Assembly: GCA_944989445.1 (NCBI GenBank)
Contig: CALYLW010000125.1
Span: forward strand, 1-64,000
DNA from: Ampullaceana balthica
Taxonomy: Eukaryota; Mollusca; Gastropoda; Lymnaeidae
DNA: 64,000 nt
Direction: 5' to 3'
The notes below the pieces were generated by a model. It saw nothing but the letters and a program-made list of their open reading frames with translations. It did not search any database and was not told the origin of the DNA. Positions within the stretch are counted from its first letter, which is position 1; each line of letters starts with the position of its first letter. Positions 43,003 through 54,690 of this stretch are shown one piece after another. The translations under genes were made by a program, and so were the position numbers.

Positions 43003-44758
43003 AATTTATCGACATTTTCAACATTCCCGGCAGTCAAAAGTTTAAAACAAAAATGTTCGTGTAATCGTCAGGAAATGTATTATAATTTATCGGTCGCAAT
43101 TTTATTTTTACATTTTTACTTCTAATAATTTGTAAGTAATAGGTCGATTAAAATTTAAAATGATTTAATCTTTAAAGTTTTTAACGGATTACTCGAGAAA
43201 TCAATCATTCATTTCATCAGTCCTCATATTAACTAAACCCTTCTGTTACATTGGCACTAAACAACACTTCACATGGTTCAGAGGGACATTTTTCCCAGGA
43301 CAAAGTGTTATGGCACAGTGAGAGTTGACGGTACAATCAGGATTTTTTAAAATCTGCTTTCTTTGTTGAATCTATTGTCATGTTGGTCAAACTTGCTGTC
43401 AAACTACTTGTTTCCACTTTAAAATAATACAAGCTTAAGGAATAGAAATTGAATATTCCCACTGTTTATTTTAAATTATGTTAAGACATTCTATTACCAC
43501 CAATGACAAAAACTAAAAACGACGTAAAACTAAATACAAGAAATTTTAATATGAATAATTAGAAAACACTGGTCTTTTCCATTCTAAAATAGTTGCTTTA
43601 TTGAATCTCATTTTATATATTATGTTGATGTATATATTTATATCATTTTAAAGCGCCTCAGACCTTTAATTACTCTCAAATTTAAGGTGCAACACAAAGA
43701 CATAATTATGCAGAAAGGATTTCTCTAATAATTATATCTAAATTATAAAGTATACACGTTTACGCGTAGTTTATTAGCAAAGCTATACAATAGACTCGAA
43801 AATCTTAGCCACATCATGAAAGAGAAAATGTTGTGCAACTAAAATCTGTCAGAAGCCGTCCTGTGACAAAACCCACATGCTTCTCTCCATGGACGGATTT
43901 CCAACAGTTTTGCAGGTTAATGGAAGTCTGAAACATAAAATCATTTCAAATTGTCAATTGTACACTTGTAAAAAGACTAAAAACTGCCGAAAACGCTTTT
44001 TGTTTTGTGCTTTTAGTTTTTGGATTTTAAAACAACTCGGCTTTGAAATTCTTACACTCAAATTAATTTTAATCTTAGCTAGATTAGCGAAATGAAATAT
44101 AAAAGAAAAAAAGTGCTTTTAAATTTTAAAAAATACATATATGAAAGCGATTTAGAATGAAAAATGTGCTCATTACATTCATTACATTCATATTACAAGA
44201 AAATGTATTTTAAGAAAGCAATCCATTCATGAACTTTTTAAAATAATGTTTGAATTTTTCAGACATTCTTTAATATTAGACTACAGTCTATTCCCTTAAC
44301 ATCTAATCTTTTTAAACCTTAATTATTTATAAAGGTAATTTTATAGTAAAAGTATATTTAAATTTTGTAAAATCAAAGAATTATTGGTTTTTAATTATTT
44401 ACTTATTTTAAAACTTTTCAGGAATCCTGCGCAAAAAAAATATGATATAACTCATACTTCAATATTGTCTTGTTTGTATTTTCAATTAGCTTTAAAAATA
44501 ATGAAACTAATTATCTTTGTTGTTAGACAAATGTTTTAAATATACAAATAACTCTGTTATTGGGGATTTATGTTTAATAAGGGATCTTGCTGCTTTTTCT
44601 TATCTTCTTGGTTTCATGTCTTGAAATTGCTTTTAACTAATTGCTTTGTTTTTTGGAATGTATTACTTTTGTCATAACTTCCATTAATTATGATGATTTT
44701 AAAAATTACAATAAATAAATTAGTCCTTTTGCAGTTTCTTATTTTAAATGTACACTTC
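43003..44758. other. Intergenic, no gene identified
   Basis: AT-rich sequence on the 3' side of the FBXO39-like gene. A few short frames only (for example 43877-44095), with no family resemblance. Confidence 0.4.
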
Positions 44759-45401
44759 TCAATGTGTCAAGATTACTACGTCGTTGTGCCTTAACTCTAC
44801 TGATATTCCTCTGTAGTATCCACTAATCACCTTAAAAATATAATTTTTGAATTCCTCTTTAACGTTACGAAACCAGCATTCACTCCCCCCCCCCGGCAAC
44901 AGTTTGAATGAGTTGATATCTTTTTTGTTAAAGATGATCCTTCCATACAGATGATTATTGCGTCCTACGCTTATCTATGGTATAATTTTTTTTCATAAAT
45001 TAAATTATTCAGCCCTTCAGAAATCAGAATCAAACACCTGGGACAGTATTTCTCCATACTATCACAGAAAATGCTTTCTAATTTGTGTGTCTCAAAAACA
45101 TTATAAACATATGTTATGAGCTCTCTAGCTATCACGTAATTTGAAAAATAAGGTCATACATCAGAGAAATTATGGATGAGCTTGGAGAACAGGATTCAAA
45201 ATAGGATAGGATGTGCATTGTGATAAATATTTGACTCAAAAACGTCACAGGCACATTCGTACTGACTTACAAGTGAGTGCAGGTAGACAGTATGTTCTGC
45301 ACAGCAGCAGTGTCAAGATCTTCACAATCCCCGCATATCTTGACGAAAAGGTGTTTGATTGTGTTCATGTAGTTGGTCAGATGAATAAGTAAACTGGTCA
45401 A
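44759..45401 (-). CDS. FBXO39-like exons 7-9: C-terminal end
   Basis: Exon 7 (45271-45401: LTSLLIHLTNYMNTIKHLFV), exon 8 (45038-45124: ELITYVYNVFETHKLESIFC) and exon 9 (44759-44882: WFRNVKEEFKNYIFKVISGY, ending VVILTH and TGA). They join in phases 2 and 2. Reading on past the exon 8 donor (CCCAG|GTGTTT) meets a stop near a LINE/SINE tail at 44946-44985, so the splice to exon 9 is needed for the family-like ending. Confidence 0.65.
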
Positions 45402-48400
45402 CTAAAACAAGAAATACATGCATTTACCATGTTTGTTTTGAATTTTCTGGAACTTGTGTGTGGCTCAAAAATTATTTTTTTATGCTTCCGTATTGTATAA
45501 AACAAATACTTGCCACAGAAATGTAAGTCGAATCAAAGTAATCAAACAAGTTCTTGAAATATACCGCGTTATCACGAAATTTATAATATATTTTTAAAAA
45601 ATATTTTTTTAAAATGTTTCAGAAATCCATGAAAACAAAATATAACAACATAATTTGAAAACAGATATCGATAGAATGATGTAGGCTTGAAACAAATTGT
45701 ATTGAAATGACTACGTGGATTATATTAATTTTCCTGTGTTTCTATTAAGTACATGATGAGAACATATGAGACGTTCCTTCTTGCAGAAAATTCTTCAGTC
45801 TTACGTTCTAACAAGAGCGCACAGACCGTGTTGTCAAGTGAGGCAGCATTCATATGTATGGGATATAAGAAGTGTATGTGTAGCACTATGCCCGACCCTC
45901 TTTGTTTTCATAACTTGTGTCAGGTACCCTTTTGGAGCCGGGTGGACTCATGGACTCCTGGAACAAGCCCCTTACTATTTAGATATTTGATCCTGTGACT
46001 TATGGTACCCTGCTCGAACATCATGCCCCCGACTTAGTCGATTTTATGATTATAGTCAAGCTAAGACTCAGTCTAAGATCAACTTCACTTGTCAATAACT
46101 GAGAGGCATTTACTCCGCATAACAAATTTTAGAATTATATTATTGCAATGTAATAACATATTATATGGAGGTAATAGATCGAATGGGATATTTATAAAGA
46201 ATTGATCAATTGAAAAAAGCTAATCAACTTATCTTTGCAAAAATATTAATTTGAAAAAAAGAATCTCCCCTGACAACTTATAACTACAACCAATTAATAA
46301 ACTAAATTATGTATACTGAAATCCCTTTTTAAAAAAGATATAACTTTGTATTTAGTGTTTAAAATGTTGAGGTTTTACCGTTTAATTAAAATTATTATTT
46401 AGTTACTGAGGAACCCAAATAAAATAAAAGAATATCTTAAGACTTCTGTATCCTACCTTAAAATCTGATGTCTCACCATCGTATAGTTCACATATTAGCT
46501 TGTTCACGGGCATTGCTGGTGATAGGATGTACAGCATTTCCTCAATGTCATTTAAATTAATAGCACGGAACTCCACGAGCACATTTGGATGTGTTGCAGT
46601 CAAATCTTGCCACACCTCTGAGGAAGTTGAATGTTTTACTGCAAGAAAAAAATACAAAGGTCCGTGTTAGTAGTGTGTAAACTGGCAAGAACGCATTCTG
46701 CGCTATTTGATAACTTGAGTTTTCCAGCCGCGCTCTATAAGCTCTCAAATTATTATGACTATTTCATTATTACATTAAATTATTCTTTAGCGAAATATGT
46801 AGTAATTAAGGACAATTACTCTTATATATAAAAAAAGATAAACGTGTAGATCCATAGGTTACTGGCTATAACAGAAAGGAAACCGATATTTGCAATTCAA
46901 AGCAGAAAAGGGACAAATCCCTTAAATAATTTTCACTGAAAACCCGTCAAATCTACACTTTTAAAATCAATATATTCCTAATATATGTTACATAGTAGGA
47001 CTGTAAATAAGATTTTTAAAAAAAATCAAATAAGAGATTCACTGTTTTACTTTACTTTAGATTCCTGTTTTCCAGGTGTGATTTTAAGCGTGATTTTCGA
47101 TACGTCATTTTTATTAAATCCTGTATTTCTCTAAGTAACTGTGCGGAATTGTCTCCATTCCTTTTCTGTGCTTATGTATCTTTCTTTAACTGCTATTTTT
47201 CCATGGCATAGTATTATTATATAAAGTAAATAATTTGATTCAAACACTTGATGCATTTAATTGCTTTGATGAAGGCTTTGACCGAAACCTTTATTTGTGT
47301 ATTAGTATATTTGTAAACTTTTAATGTATCGTTTTAATCATACAATTATTTTGAGGACATGTTTTTTTTTAAATACGAAAAAGAAAATGAAATAAAAAAT
47401 TATCCTACCACGATGTGAAGCCAAAACCTTAATGTATGCCAGCGCTGGAGATCCTCGAGCCCATAAAATGACCAATTCGTCAGACAAAATTGCATAATCC
47501 AGATCTACTGTACACAGATTTTGAAATTTCTGAAATAGATTTAAAATTTTAAAAATACATTTTTACCCAATATTAAAAATGTGAGAAATTATATACAGTC
47601 GTTGATTCAGATTGCAACTATTCTTAGAAGTTTCCGTTGCAATGCACAATATCACGTATTATGCATTAGTGACTTTGAGACAACTGGATTAGTTTTTTCC
47701 GAGGTTAGCATAAAGAAATTTATATCAAAATTTCGAGTTACATTAATTGAATCGTTTCGCATAAACTAAGGTCATCAGCTACTCTTATACGACGTCTTAG
47801 TAATATCTTTCAATACTGAAAAACCAAAAGATTTTTATAAATGTAAATATCACTATTGCATTAAATTAAAAATTACCTCCATTACTTTGGGTATACGTTT
47901 GTCGACGTGAACAGGTTCAAAAGAATGATCCGAACAGAATTTATTAAGTGACAGGAATTGAATCGTTGCTCCTGAATTTTCAGCTAACAATTTTAAAAGT
48001 TGTACTCCTCGCAAAAGTCGAAACTCTGAATAAACTATGATGAATTCCTAGAAACATAAGTTAATATGATGTTGCAAGTCAAAGCGAAATAAAACAAGGT
48101 GAACGTTACTAAAAAGTAGCAATCAGTTGATTTAAGTTTTAAAAAAAACTCTTTAAATTAAAATATTAGTAATTAAATGTATTTTAAAATATTAATTCAT
48201 CTTTAAGTTTATTACTTCTTGATTTTAACACGAAAAAAAATGCTAATAAAAACATCACTTAAATTCTAACATGGTTAAAAGTTAAATATATTTTGTTTCA
48301 ATTTAAAACAAAAGAACATGGATGGAATTTGTCGTAATTAAGATTGATTGAATCTCTGTAACTTTAATTTAAAACACCATTTAACTATAGGTTTAGTATT

Positions 48401-50082
48401 AGGAAATAACGAGTCTTTGAAAATAATTTACCTTCAGTCCTCGCTGATTTTCTAATAATCTTTTAATAGGTTTTATGAAGGGACGCTGTCTATGGTAAAT
48501 CGAGTCACCCTCCACTTGCGAAAAAGATATCTTTACTTTCGTCAATTTCGCACTATCTAAGGACTCTGCGAAACCCATGAAGTCTTCAGCAATTTCTTTT
48601 TGCATTCGATTAGATAAGTAGAAAACTATATCTACTTCTTGTAGACATTTGTTGAAATTTTGTACGAATCTTACGGCAAACTTCCCTGTATGAAATTAAA
48701 TGAGAGTTTGCTTCATTGAATTGTTTGACTTGAATTATGCGTACTGCAATGGTATGGCCTAGAAATGCAAATATAGATTAACAAATAGCCTCATTTCCTG
48801 TTATGAGTATTAGATGCACAATCCTGTTCATCAAAATTTCTATTAATAGCTCTTCTCTAAAAAAATATACAACCACAACCACATATTTAACTTCAATGTT
48901 CCAGAGATCTCATCTTATTTATTACAGACGTTTATTCTTTTAGTTTTGTTAGATTTAAAACATACAAGCTGTTCAAGATACAAGACATTTCTTTTAGTTG
49001 ATCTTTACTATTTTTCTTTATTTGTACCTATTAAGTTGCTGCTAGTTAAACTATTTTTAACTATACTTTAGTAATAATTTATTGTTCATAAAATTGACAC
49101 TTTTAACAACGTAATTTTTTTTTATTGGATAAGTCTCATCTGCGGCTTACTTTAAATGTAATTACAATATCCACAAGCACACAATATTTATATAACAGTG
49201 CCGCTACACAAGCATACACATTTTCGGAAAACGTTCATTTTAAGAGTACAACAAACTACGACAACAAATAACACATTGATCCGCTTGAACAGTTGACGTA
49301 GTTATCAATGATGACACTCAATATAATCATTATTGCCTTACCACCACACAAGCATACAACATCTATATTACCGTACCGCTACACAAGCATACTACACCTA
49401 TATATTACGGTACCGCTGCACAAGCATTCAATATCTCTATTACCGTACCGCTACACATGCATACAACATCTTTATTACTGCACAGCTACACAAGCGTACA
49501 TTTATATTACCGTACCGCTGCTAAGGGGAAGCGCTGTCTCTGACTTATGAAAAGTCCCCAAACTACCGTCTCCAATAGGTTTTCGAGAGTCAAAGTGTAT
49601 GATCCGCTTTCTCCACAGAGTGGGATCCTTGAAGACTTCACTCCAATGTTTGCAAGACTTCATAAAAAATAATAGATATTATATATTTTTTTAAAAGAAT
49701 TGTTCTAAGCTTATGGAGTAGTCTCAAAAAATAATTCTGTTAATTTAAGTCCGTAAATAATTCCCGATAATTGTTATTTACAAAAGCAATGACTGCAATG
49801 ATACAAATAAATAATTGATTTTTAGAATAAAAATTATTTCATCGACCCCCTCAAATGATCTATTGTAATACTACAAAAAATAAACTTTTAACAAAAATAT
49901 GCGTTATATATGGACTTTTGCGGTTTGCAATTCATTACCTTGGCCATGGCAACTCTATCTGCATCGCCCAGGTGCTGATACATGTTCAGTACAACGGTGG
50001 CAGGAAGTTGGTTCCATGGGGGATCTGATTTAGTTAGCATGTCTTCTTTCAACACTCTGTTTGATTTTATTCTTTTCGTCAT
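44759..50082 (-). CDS. F-box protein, FBXO39-like, nine exons, intact (434 residues)
   Basis: Putative substrate adaptor of an SCF ubiquitin ligase. Exons on the minus strand: 49939-50082, 49567-49657, 48432-48685, 47877-48047, 47409-47529, 46457-46638, 45271-45401, 45038-45124, 44759-44882. All phases fit and the total of 1305 nt gives 434 residues, close to the ~440 of vertebrate FBXO39. The F-box spans residues about 21-70 (PWNQLPATVVLNMYQHLGDA, then KHWSEVFKDPTLWRKRIIHF). A leucine-rich-repeat-like C-terminal body follows, including SSEVWQDLTATHPNVLVEF and the terminal VELRHNDVVILTH. ATG 50082-50080 is the only good start before the F-box. The weakest junction is the exon 9 acceptor, which follows a C/G run rather than pyrimidines. 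FBXO33 is a possible alternative relative. Confidence 0.8.
44946..44985 (-). mobile_element. SINE/LINE tail fragment in FBXO39-like intron 8
   Basis: On the minus strand: CATAGATAAGCGTAGGACGC, AATAATCATCTGTATGGAAG. The same string occurs at the LINE tail near 61185. Confidence 0.55.
45768..46033 (-). mobile_element. tRNA-derived SINE, diverged copy in FBXO39-like intron 6
   Basis: It shares AGGCAGCATTCA, GGTACCCTTTTGGAGCCGGG-type text and the tail ACGTTCCTTCTTGCAGAA with the SINE at 6172-6450, in the same orientation. Heavily mutated. Confidence 0.6.
47264..47300 (+). other. Relic of the hammerhead-like repeat in FBXO39-like intron 5
   Basis: TTTGATGAAGGCTTTGACCG and AAACC parallel the minus-strand motif at 6911-6941. 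The CUGAUGA core is already broken (TTTGATGA). Confidence 0.3.
49190..49530 (+). repeat. Minisatellite, ~36-bp unit, in FBXO39-like intron 2
   Basis: Units of CACAAGCATACAACATCTAT with TTACCGTACCGCTA repeat about five times between 49340 and 49525, with a weaker unit from 49190. The array ends about 40 bp from exon 2. Confidence 0.85.
49567..50082 (-). CDS. FBXO39-like exons 1-2: F-box
   Basis: Exon 1 (49939-50082) ends AAG|GTAATG, phase 0. Exon 2 (49567-49657) starts after a T-rich tract and TGAAG and ends GACG|GTAGTT, phase 1. Together they encode a complete F-box with the usual L-P, hydrophobic, C..W and LW positions, the Skp1-binding surface. Confidence 0.8.
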
Positions 50083-50702
50083 TTCGCTTCCTAAGTAATG
50101 ATCGGCTCAGTTCTGTTTAAAAAGATAAATACTTCACAAATTCATTCTGTTACAATTATAGCAAACATTTTAAAATCAAGCTAGACACATATTGTGTAAA
50201 TTAAACGTTGTTGATGTGGAATGATTTTAGGAACAATAATGCTAAATGGTGCTTCAAAATTAATATAAATTTTAAGGGAAATAACAAAATGCGGCGCAAT
50301 GAAAAAAAATGAAAATACTTTAACATTTAAAAAAAAATATGGTAACACCTATCTCACACTGTACTGCTAGAATAAATGTCGATTAATTTAAAAGTATAGC
50401 GAAGGTTAAAAATATGTTTGTATATATGTCCAATTAAAATTTTGAATGTCCATGTAAGCTTTAAGAATGAGATGTAAATACAACTCGTATTTCATTACTA
50501 GGAAATTTTAAATTTTGCAAAGTCGTAGTATAGAATAACAAATGTTTGATTTTTAAATATCTAAAACTAAAAAAACATTATTCGAATATAAATATCAACC
50601 ACAAATTGTTTTATAAAAATGGTGATGTAAAACTTTCTTATATTTTTAGAACACCGAAGTCACATATATTGTTGACTTAACATCCTTAACCCTTACTCAA
50701 CA

Positions 50703-50765
50703 ATCTACGCAATAATCTTCTGTATAGAAGGAGCGTCTGTAACAGATAAGATAAGATAAGAAAAT
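50703..50765 (+). mobile_element. SINE tail fragment
   Basis: ACGCAATAATCTTCTGTATA, GAAGGAGCGTCTGTAACAG and then (ATAAG)n. This is the best-preserved version of the shared tail with its GATAA repeat. Confidence 0.6.
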
Positions 50766-50810
50766 ACTAAAGTTCATGGGGATTGGATGAATGGTTTACT
50801 AAGGTGTAAT

Positions 50811-50996
50811 GTACTGAGTGGTTTCTGTAAATTAATTGTTTATTATAATCAAACAAGCAAAACATTTAGTAGACAAGCAAGACGTTAGAGTTTCCCTTGA
50901 ACCCCGTAGTTTTATTATTATTCTGTCACTGCAGGAAGTGACAACATTAACTAACATATTTATTTTAACAGGTGTTAACCTTCCGCAATATACTAT
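50811..50996 (-). repeat. Gypsy element LTR (3' LTR)
   Basis: TGTACTGAGTGGTTTC ... ATCAAACAAGCAAAACATTT ... ATACTAT. Clearly paired with 53568-53754 but diverged at many positions, so the insertion is old. Confidence 0.75.
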
Positions 50997-51135
50997 ACTA
51001 TTTTCCCTCCAAAGAAAATGACAGGATTACATTTAATTTTTACAGTATGCACATTCAATTCAAACACACCCAATAACTTTAACTTCATTTATGAGTCTTT
51101 TTGTTGGGTTTGGTTGTCTCTTCGATCTTCATAAG

Positions 51136-52165
51136 ACATTTTCAGATTTATTTGATGCCTCTGTTATTTGAAAAGTTAGTTCCTTGACTGCTGAGGTGTC
51201 AGGAACAGATGCATTCGGCACACTATCTTTATTTGTTGAGGCTCGTTGTGCGACCTGTGGAGGAGGGAACCATGTAGGTAAATTTACCCGTTGAATAGTT
51301 GGAGGGATGTGTCCCGATAATGATCTTATTTTATCTACATGTCTGCGGCATGTTATTCCTGGATGCGTTTCGAGAATGTTGGAGAAAAGACCAGATCTCT
51401 CTACAATTGTTCCACTGATCCATTTATTTAGAATCCTGTAGTCCCTTATGAGGACTGGTTGTCCGTACTGAATTCACGGAATTGTCATTTTTCAAATCTA
51501 TGTGGCTCAGCTTGTCGCTTGAATACTGTTTCGTCAATACTTGGTTTGACCAATGAAGTTCTGGTACGAAGTTGTCTATAGAACATCAATTTTGCAGGTG
51601 ATTTGCCAGTTGTATTATGATGAGCATTACGATATGCAAGTAGGAATCTTGCTAATTTTGTGACAATATTTCCAGAGTCACTTGCAGAAGCTTTCATTGC
51701 ATGTTTAAAGCGTTGAACTAGTCTTTCAGCTAGTCCATTTGTGGAAGGTTTATATGGTGAGCTGGTAATATGTTTAAAAACCATTATTAGTGACAAATAT
51801 GTTGAATTCTTTAGATACAAATTGTGGTCCATTATCACAAACTATTTGATTGGGTAATCCAAACCTTGCAAAAATTGTTCTAAGTATATCAATCGTAGTT
51901 GCTAATGTAGTAGAACTTGTAGGTATTATTTCAGCACCTTTAGTGTATGCATCAATCGCCACTAAAAACATAGGGTTAAGAAATGGTCCGTTCTTAGTTC
52001 ACATACACTCTTTGCCATGGTTTGTGAGTCCATTCCCACGTATCAAGTGTAGCTTGTGATGGATTTGATAATTATTTTGAAAAACCTGAACATTTCTTTG
52101 TGATTCCTTCTATGTCTTTGTCCATATTAGGCCACATGGTTTGTTTTGCCTTTATAAATGTTGGT
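51136..52165 (-). pseudogene. Integrase remnant of the gypsy element
   Basis: The zinc-binding end MWPNMDKDIEGITKKC lies near 52100-52150. The catalytic core LVAIDAYTKGAEIIPTSS ... FGLPNQIVCDNGPQF (51774-51971) follows. After a frameshift comes SPYKPSTNGLAERLVQRFKH (from about 51765) with the catalytic Glu in LAERL. The C-terminal section VLIRDYRILNKWISG closes the series. Frame changes make it inactive. Confidence 0.75.
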
Positions 52166-52407
52166 TTGCATTCATTTTTCTGATGAAATGATGCTTTGAT
52201 ATTCTTCTTTTTTTCCTATTCCACCTTGGAATACACTTGATTGTGTTTTTAAAATTCTGTCGATTTTGACTTGCTATTTGTCATTTGAGACTGAGGTGTA
52301 GTTCATTGACTGAGGCAATTCTATTTTTTAATTTGCGAATTCATTCTCTGCCTAGGTGTGAATGTGCACCATCTTTTACTATTTCTATAGTAAGGTATTT
52401 AGTGTTG

Positions 52408-53316
52408 TCATTCATGGACACTTTTTTTGTTGTTGTTCCTACAGAAGTGAATAACTCTCCTGTATAGGTTTTTAACTTCATTCTCACTAGACTGGTCACT
52501 GGTGCCTTTTAAAAAAATAAGTTGATAGTCTGCTTTCGTCATTTCAGATATCGGGCAGCCTGTATCAAGTTCAATCTTAACTTTTGTAATATTTATGGTG
52601 GGGTAAACCATAAATTTCTTAGTTCGTTCTACCTTGTCAATTTTGTAGATTTTAAAAATAGTATCAGAAGCTTCCAGGGATTCTTCTTTCCATTTGATAT
52701 GTTTAATTTTTCCTCATTTATTTATTGTACTTGCTTGTTTATTGCTTTGTTTACTTTGCAGATAGCTTAATGTGTCCTTTCTTCAAACAGCTTCTACAGA
52801 TGGCGTCTTTAAAATAACAGTCACACCTTTTGAGGTTGGTTTTACCACAAGAGTTGCAAGGAGGGTCTGCTACACTCTTGGGCAATTTTCTTTTATTTAT
52901 GAAAGATAATTCTTGTTCTTCCTCATTTAGTTTCTTATGTATGGGCGGGGCATCCTTTTTGACTCGCTCCTTAGCCAACGCCAATTCAAATGTTGTATCC
53001 AGAGATAAGTTTATTTCTTGTAATAACCTTCTCTGAATCAAGTCATCTCTGATGCCCAACACAAACTTGTCCCTTAAGGCTTCTTTAAGATTATCATTAA
53101 AGTTGCAGTATTCTGATTATTTCCTGATTATCCGCATGAGCTCACCGATTTCGCCTCCTGTTGAGTTCGTCTGTAGAATTTAAAATGCTCTACTATCTCA
53201 AGTGCCGCAGGGGACAAGTGAGCTTGAAGAATTTTACACAATTCGTTGTAAGATTTTGTGGATGGCAGTTGGTGTGCTGTCATGGACCTTGATAAATTAC
53301 ACTTTTTTGGTCCCAT
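52408..53316 (-). pseudogene. Gag and protease remnants of the gypsy element
   Basis: A gag piece with STKSYNELCKILQAHLSPAA lies at 53128-53316, then MLGIRDDLIQRRLLQEINLS and zinc-knuckle-like CNSCGKTNLKRCDC...CRSCLKKGH (52751-53062). The protease-like VKIELDTGCPISEMTK (near 52560), where DTG may be the active-site triad, comes last. Several breaks. Confidence 0.65.
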
Positions 53317-53567
53317 TGAAGAGAGAAGTAAAGATGTTTGCTTTTAGGGAGCCGTGTCGCTCGCTACGAAGAAAGCACCGAGCCTTTCTTTATAACTTGA
53401 GAACGGTTCCAAATTCTCGTAACACTGTTTTAATTTCGACATACTGATAATTTTATTTATACTTCGTTCTTGTCATCAACGTGACATAAATGTGACGTTT
53501 ATCCTCGTCGCACCTCTGGCGTTTTTCCTCGTCGTCAATGCGTAGATTGTACTTGTCGCCAATGTTG

Positions 53568-53754
53568 TGTACTGAATGGTTTCACTAAATTACTTGTTAA
53601 TTATAATCAAACAAGCAAAACATTTAGTATACAAACAAGAGGTTAGAGTTCACATTGAACGCCATATTGTATTATTATTCTATAGCAGCCGGAAGTGAAA
53701 CTATTCATTTACATATTTATTTTAATCTGAGGTTAACCTTCCGAAAAATACTAT
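53568..53754 (-). repeat. Gypsy element LTR (5' LTR)
   Basis: TGTACTGAATGGTTTC ... ATCAAACAAGCAAAACATTT ... AAATACTAT, paired with 50811-50996. Confidence 0.75.
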
Positions 53755-54126
53755 AGGGTATAAAGGACAATCAGACAGACGGATGGACTTGAAGACATTT
53801 ATTGATATATATACATATATAGAGATTGACTTTAAAATGAACTATAGGATATAAGCCGCTGTGCGTCTTCAATCTCTTTTTTTTTAAATTAAAACTTTAT
53901 TTTATTTTGTTTAGTCCCATTTTCAAACGATTTCGAGGTCGTGTATTAAGAATCTTTGGAATTACGATGGATTAACGGGCCTGAAGATTCTTTAAAAAAT
54001 GTGCAAACCATAATACTGAGAGTCTTTTAAAAGAAAAGAAATGAACTAAACGAAATGAAAGCATTCGTATAAATAGTTTCTTGTTTTCTTATGTTTAATA
54101 AATTAAAAATATTCCTATATCTATAC

Positions 54127-54321
54127 CAAGGGTGGATTTACCTCTGGTAACTAAGAGCCATATTCAAATATAAAACAATGGCTGAGAGCCGCATTGCAGC
54201 ACTATGGCATGTAAATCTTCCACTTATCATTGCATTATATCTATCATGAATTGTACGCGAGCCGCAATGTGAGCACAGAAGAGCCGCATGCTGCTCGAGT
54301 GTCATGGTTTGGCCACCTTTG
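54127..54321. mobile_element. hAT-type MITE, 195 bp
   Basis: Ends CAAGGGTGG and CCACCTTTG are inverted, with 8-bp flanks ATCTATAC and ACCTATAC (one mismatch). The interior carries repeated GAGCCGCAT phrases. Confidence 0.7.
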
Positions 54322-54334
54322 ACCTATACTAATA

Positions 54335-54690
54335 AATTCAAAGCACTCACTGATTCACTGACAAACTCACCCATCACTAATTCGCCAAAAGTCTGTTTAA
54401 GTATGTGCATGAATTTTAAGAAGTTGTTGAATACACTTCCGGGATGGTAACAGGCGAAAAACTAATTTAAATTATCACTTACTTTAGACCGAGGGCTAAA
54501 AGGTAGGTTTTTTTTATTCTTTAAAAAACTGACTCGTCATTAATTCTAAAACTTTATGTGTAGGTAGAAGTATGAGACTTTGAAAAGATTTTATGTACAC
54601 TTTAGCAATGTTAACAGGCTAAAAATATTTAAATGGTAATTAATTTGGGGCCATTGGCCCCAATGTAATTTTATATATATATGAGTTTTA
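54335..54690. repeat. Unclassified repeat related to the 39-41 kb block
   Basis: The phrases GTTGTTGAATACACTTCCG and ACTTTATGTGTAGGTAGAA, plus the ending TTTTATATATATA, resemble segments around 8800-8950 and 40540-40650. Confidence 0.4.

Larger units (their letters stand above)
50811..53754 (-). mobile_element. Gypsy-type LTR retrotransposon, internally deleted
   Basis: Direct LTRs of about 186 bp lie at 50811-50996 and 53568-53754. On the minus strand a primer-binding-like TGGCGACAAG (53552-53561) lies next to the 5' LTR and a purine tract GGAGGGAAAA (51001-51010) next to the 3' LTR. Gag, protease-like and integrase pieces remain in order, but reverse transcriptase and RNase H are missing. 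No clear target duplication was seen at the flanks. Confidence 0.75.

Noticed and set aside
50806..53760. A target-site duplication for the 50.8-53.8 kb gypsy element
   Set aside because: The 5-bp flanks (TGTAA and AGGGT) do not match, and shifting the LTR ends by a few bases did not yield a convincing pair.
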